Made by a program: the position numbers and the translations under genes | Shown: positions 5,513 to 5,678 of the stretch, in pieces | Numbering within the stretch: the stretch's first letter is position 1 | How the letters are laid out: each line of letters begins with the position of its first letter | Notes under the pieces: generated by a model | Database searches by the model: none | What the model saw: the letters and a program-made list of their open reading frames with translations, nothing else | Told to the model about the DNA's origin: nothing | Assembly (NCBI GenBank): GCA_017694765.1 | Contig: JADIML010000108.1 | Coordinates: forward strand, 1 to 5,678 | DNA from: Candidatus Scybalomonas excrementavium | Lineage (GTDB): Bacteria; Bacillota; Clostridia; Lachnospirales; Lachnospiraceae | Reading direction: 5' to 3' | DNA length: 5,678 bases

Positions 5513-5678
5513 TTATTATCTCCTTATTATTTTTTATATTTTATCGTACCTTTATAATTGTATTCTTTCTTGTTTTTTTAATCTGCAAGTCTTTTTCTTT
5601 CTCTAATATATATAGTGCACCCCACAAAATCTAATATATTATAATATAATATTTTTATATATATTTATATTTTTCTTT
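5513..5678. other. AT-rich region upstream of cas6, no gene seen
   Basis: This is 166 bases of very AT-rich DNA. It holds the cas6 ribosome binding site (5520-5525). A 17-base palindrome, ATATTATA-A-TATAATAT, lies at 5636-5652 and is probably low-complexity AT sequence. The only GC-richer patch is at about 5613-5630 (GTGCACCCCAC on the plus strand). No promoter with both boxes at proper spacing was found for cas6, although TATAAT-like words are plentiful. No repeated unit indicating a CRISPR array is present before the right edge. Confidence 0.5.

Noticed and set aside
5600..5632. Possible CRISPR repeat around GTGGGGTGCAC on the minus strand
   Set aside because: Only one copy exists in the window, with no spacer periodicity, so it cannot be called a repeat.

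Overview
The window looks like chromosomal DNA of a low-GC, Gram-positive anaerobe, most likely a clostridium of the Lachnospiraceae type. This is inferred from the AT-rich composition, the strong AGGAGG-type ribosome binding sites, the Rho-independent terminators and the character of the proteins; no species is assigned. All five genes lie on the minus strand, so transcription runs from high to low coordinates.

Right part (about 4692-5678): a gene for a Cas6-family CRISPR RNA endonuclease (4802-5512), preceded by 166 bases of very AT-rich DNA and followed by a good terminator (4692-4741). No CRISPR repeats and no other cas gene are visible. The rest of any CRISPR-Cas locus would have to lie beyond the right edge.

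Middle (about 4472-4691): a gene-free spacer holding a nested palindrome whose arms almost repeat the cas6 terminator, a GC-rich palindromic island, and the promoter region of the next gene.

Left part (1-4471): a sugar-use module. An AraC-family regulator with an N-terminal cupin sensor domain (3635-4471) is followed by a promoter with a consensus extended -10, then by a DUF4867-type cupin-like protein (2893-3516) and a FucI/AraA-like aldose-ketose isomerase (1373-2866), which are 26 bases apart and clearly co-transcribed. A strong bidirectional terminator and a second GC-rich island separate these from a xylulokinase gene (xylB) that runs off the left edge.

The simplest reading is that the AraC protein senses a sugar and controls the isomerase operon, that the isomerase turns an aldose into a ketose, and that the FGGY kinase phosphorylates it for entry into the pentose phosphate pathway. 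The substrate is not decided by the sequence: D-arabinose, L-arabinose, L-fucose or a related sugar are all possible. The DUF4867 protein is the least understood member. The spacers, with their related GC-rich islands and competing hairpins, hold the structure least explained by ordinary genes.
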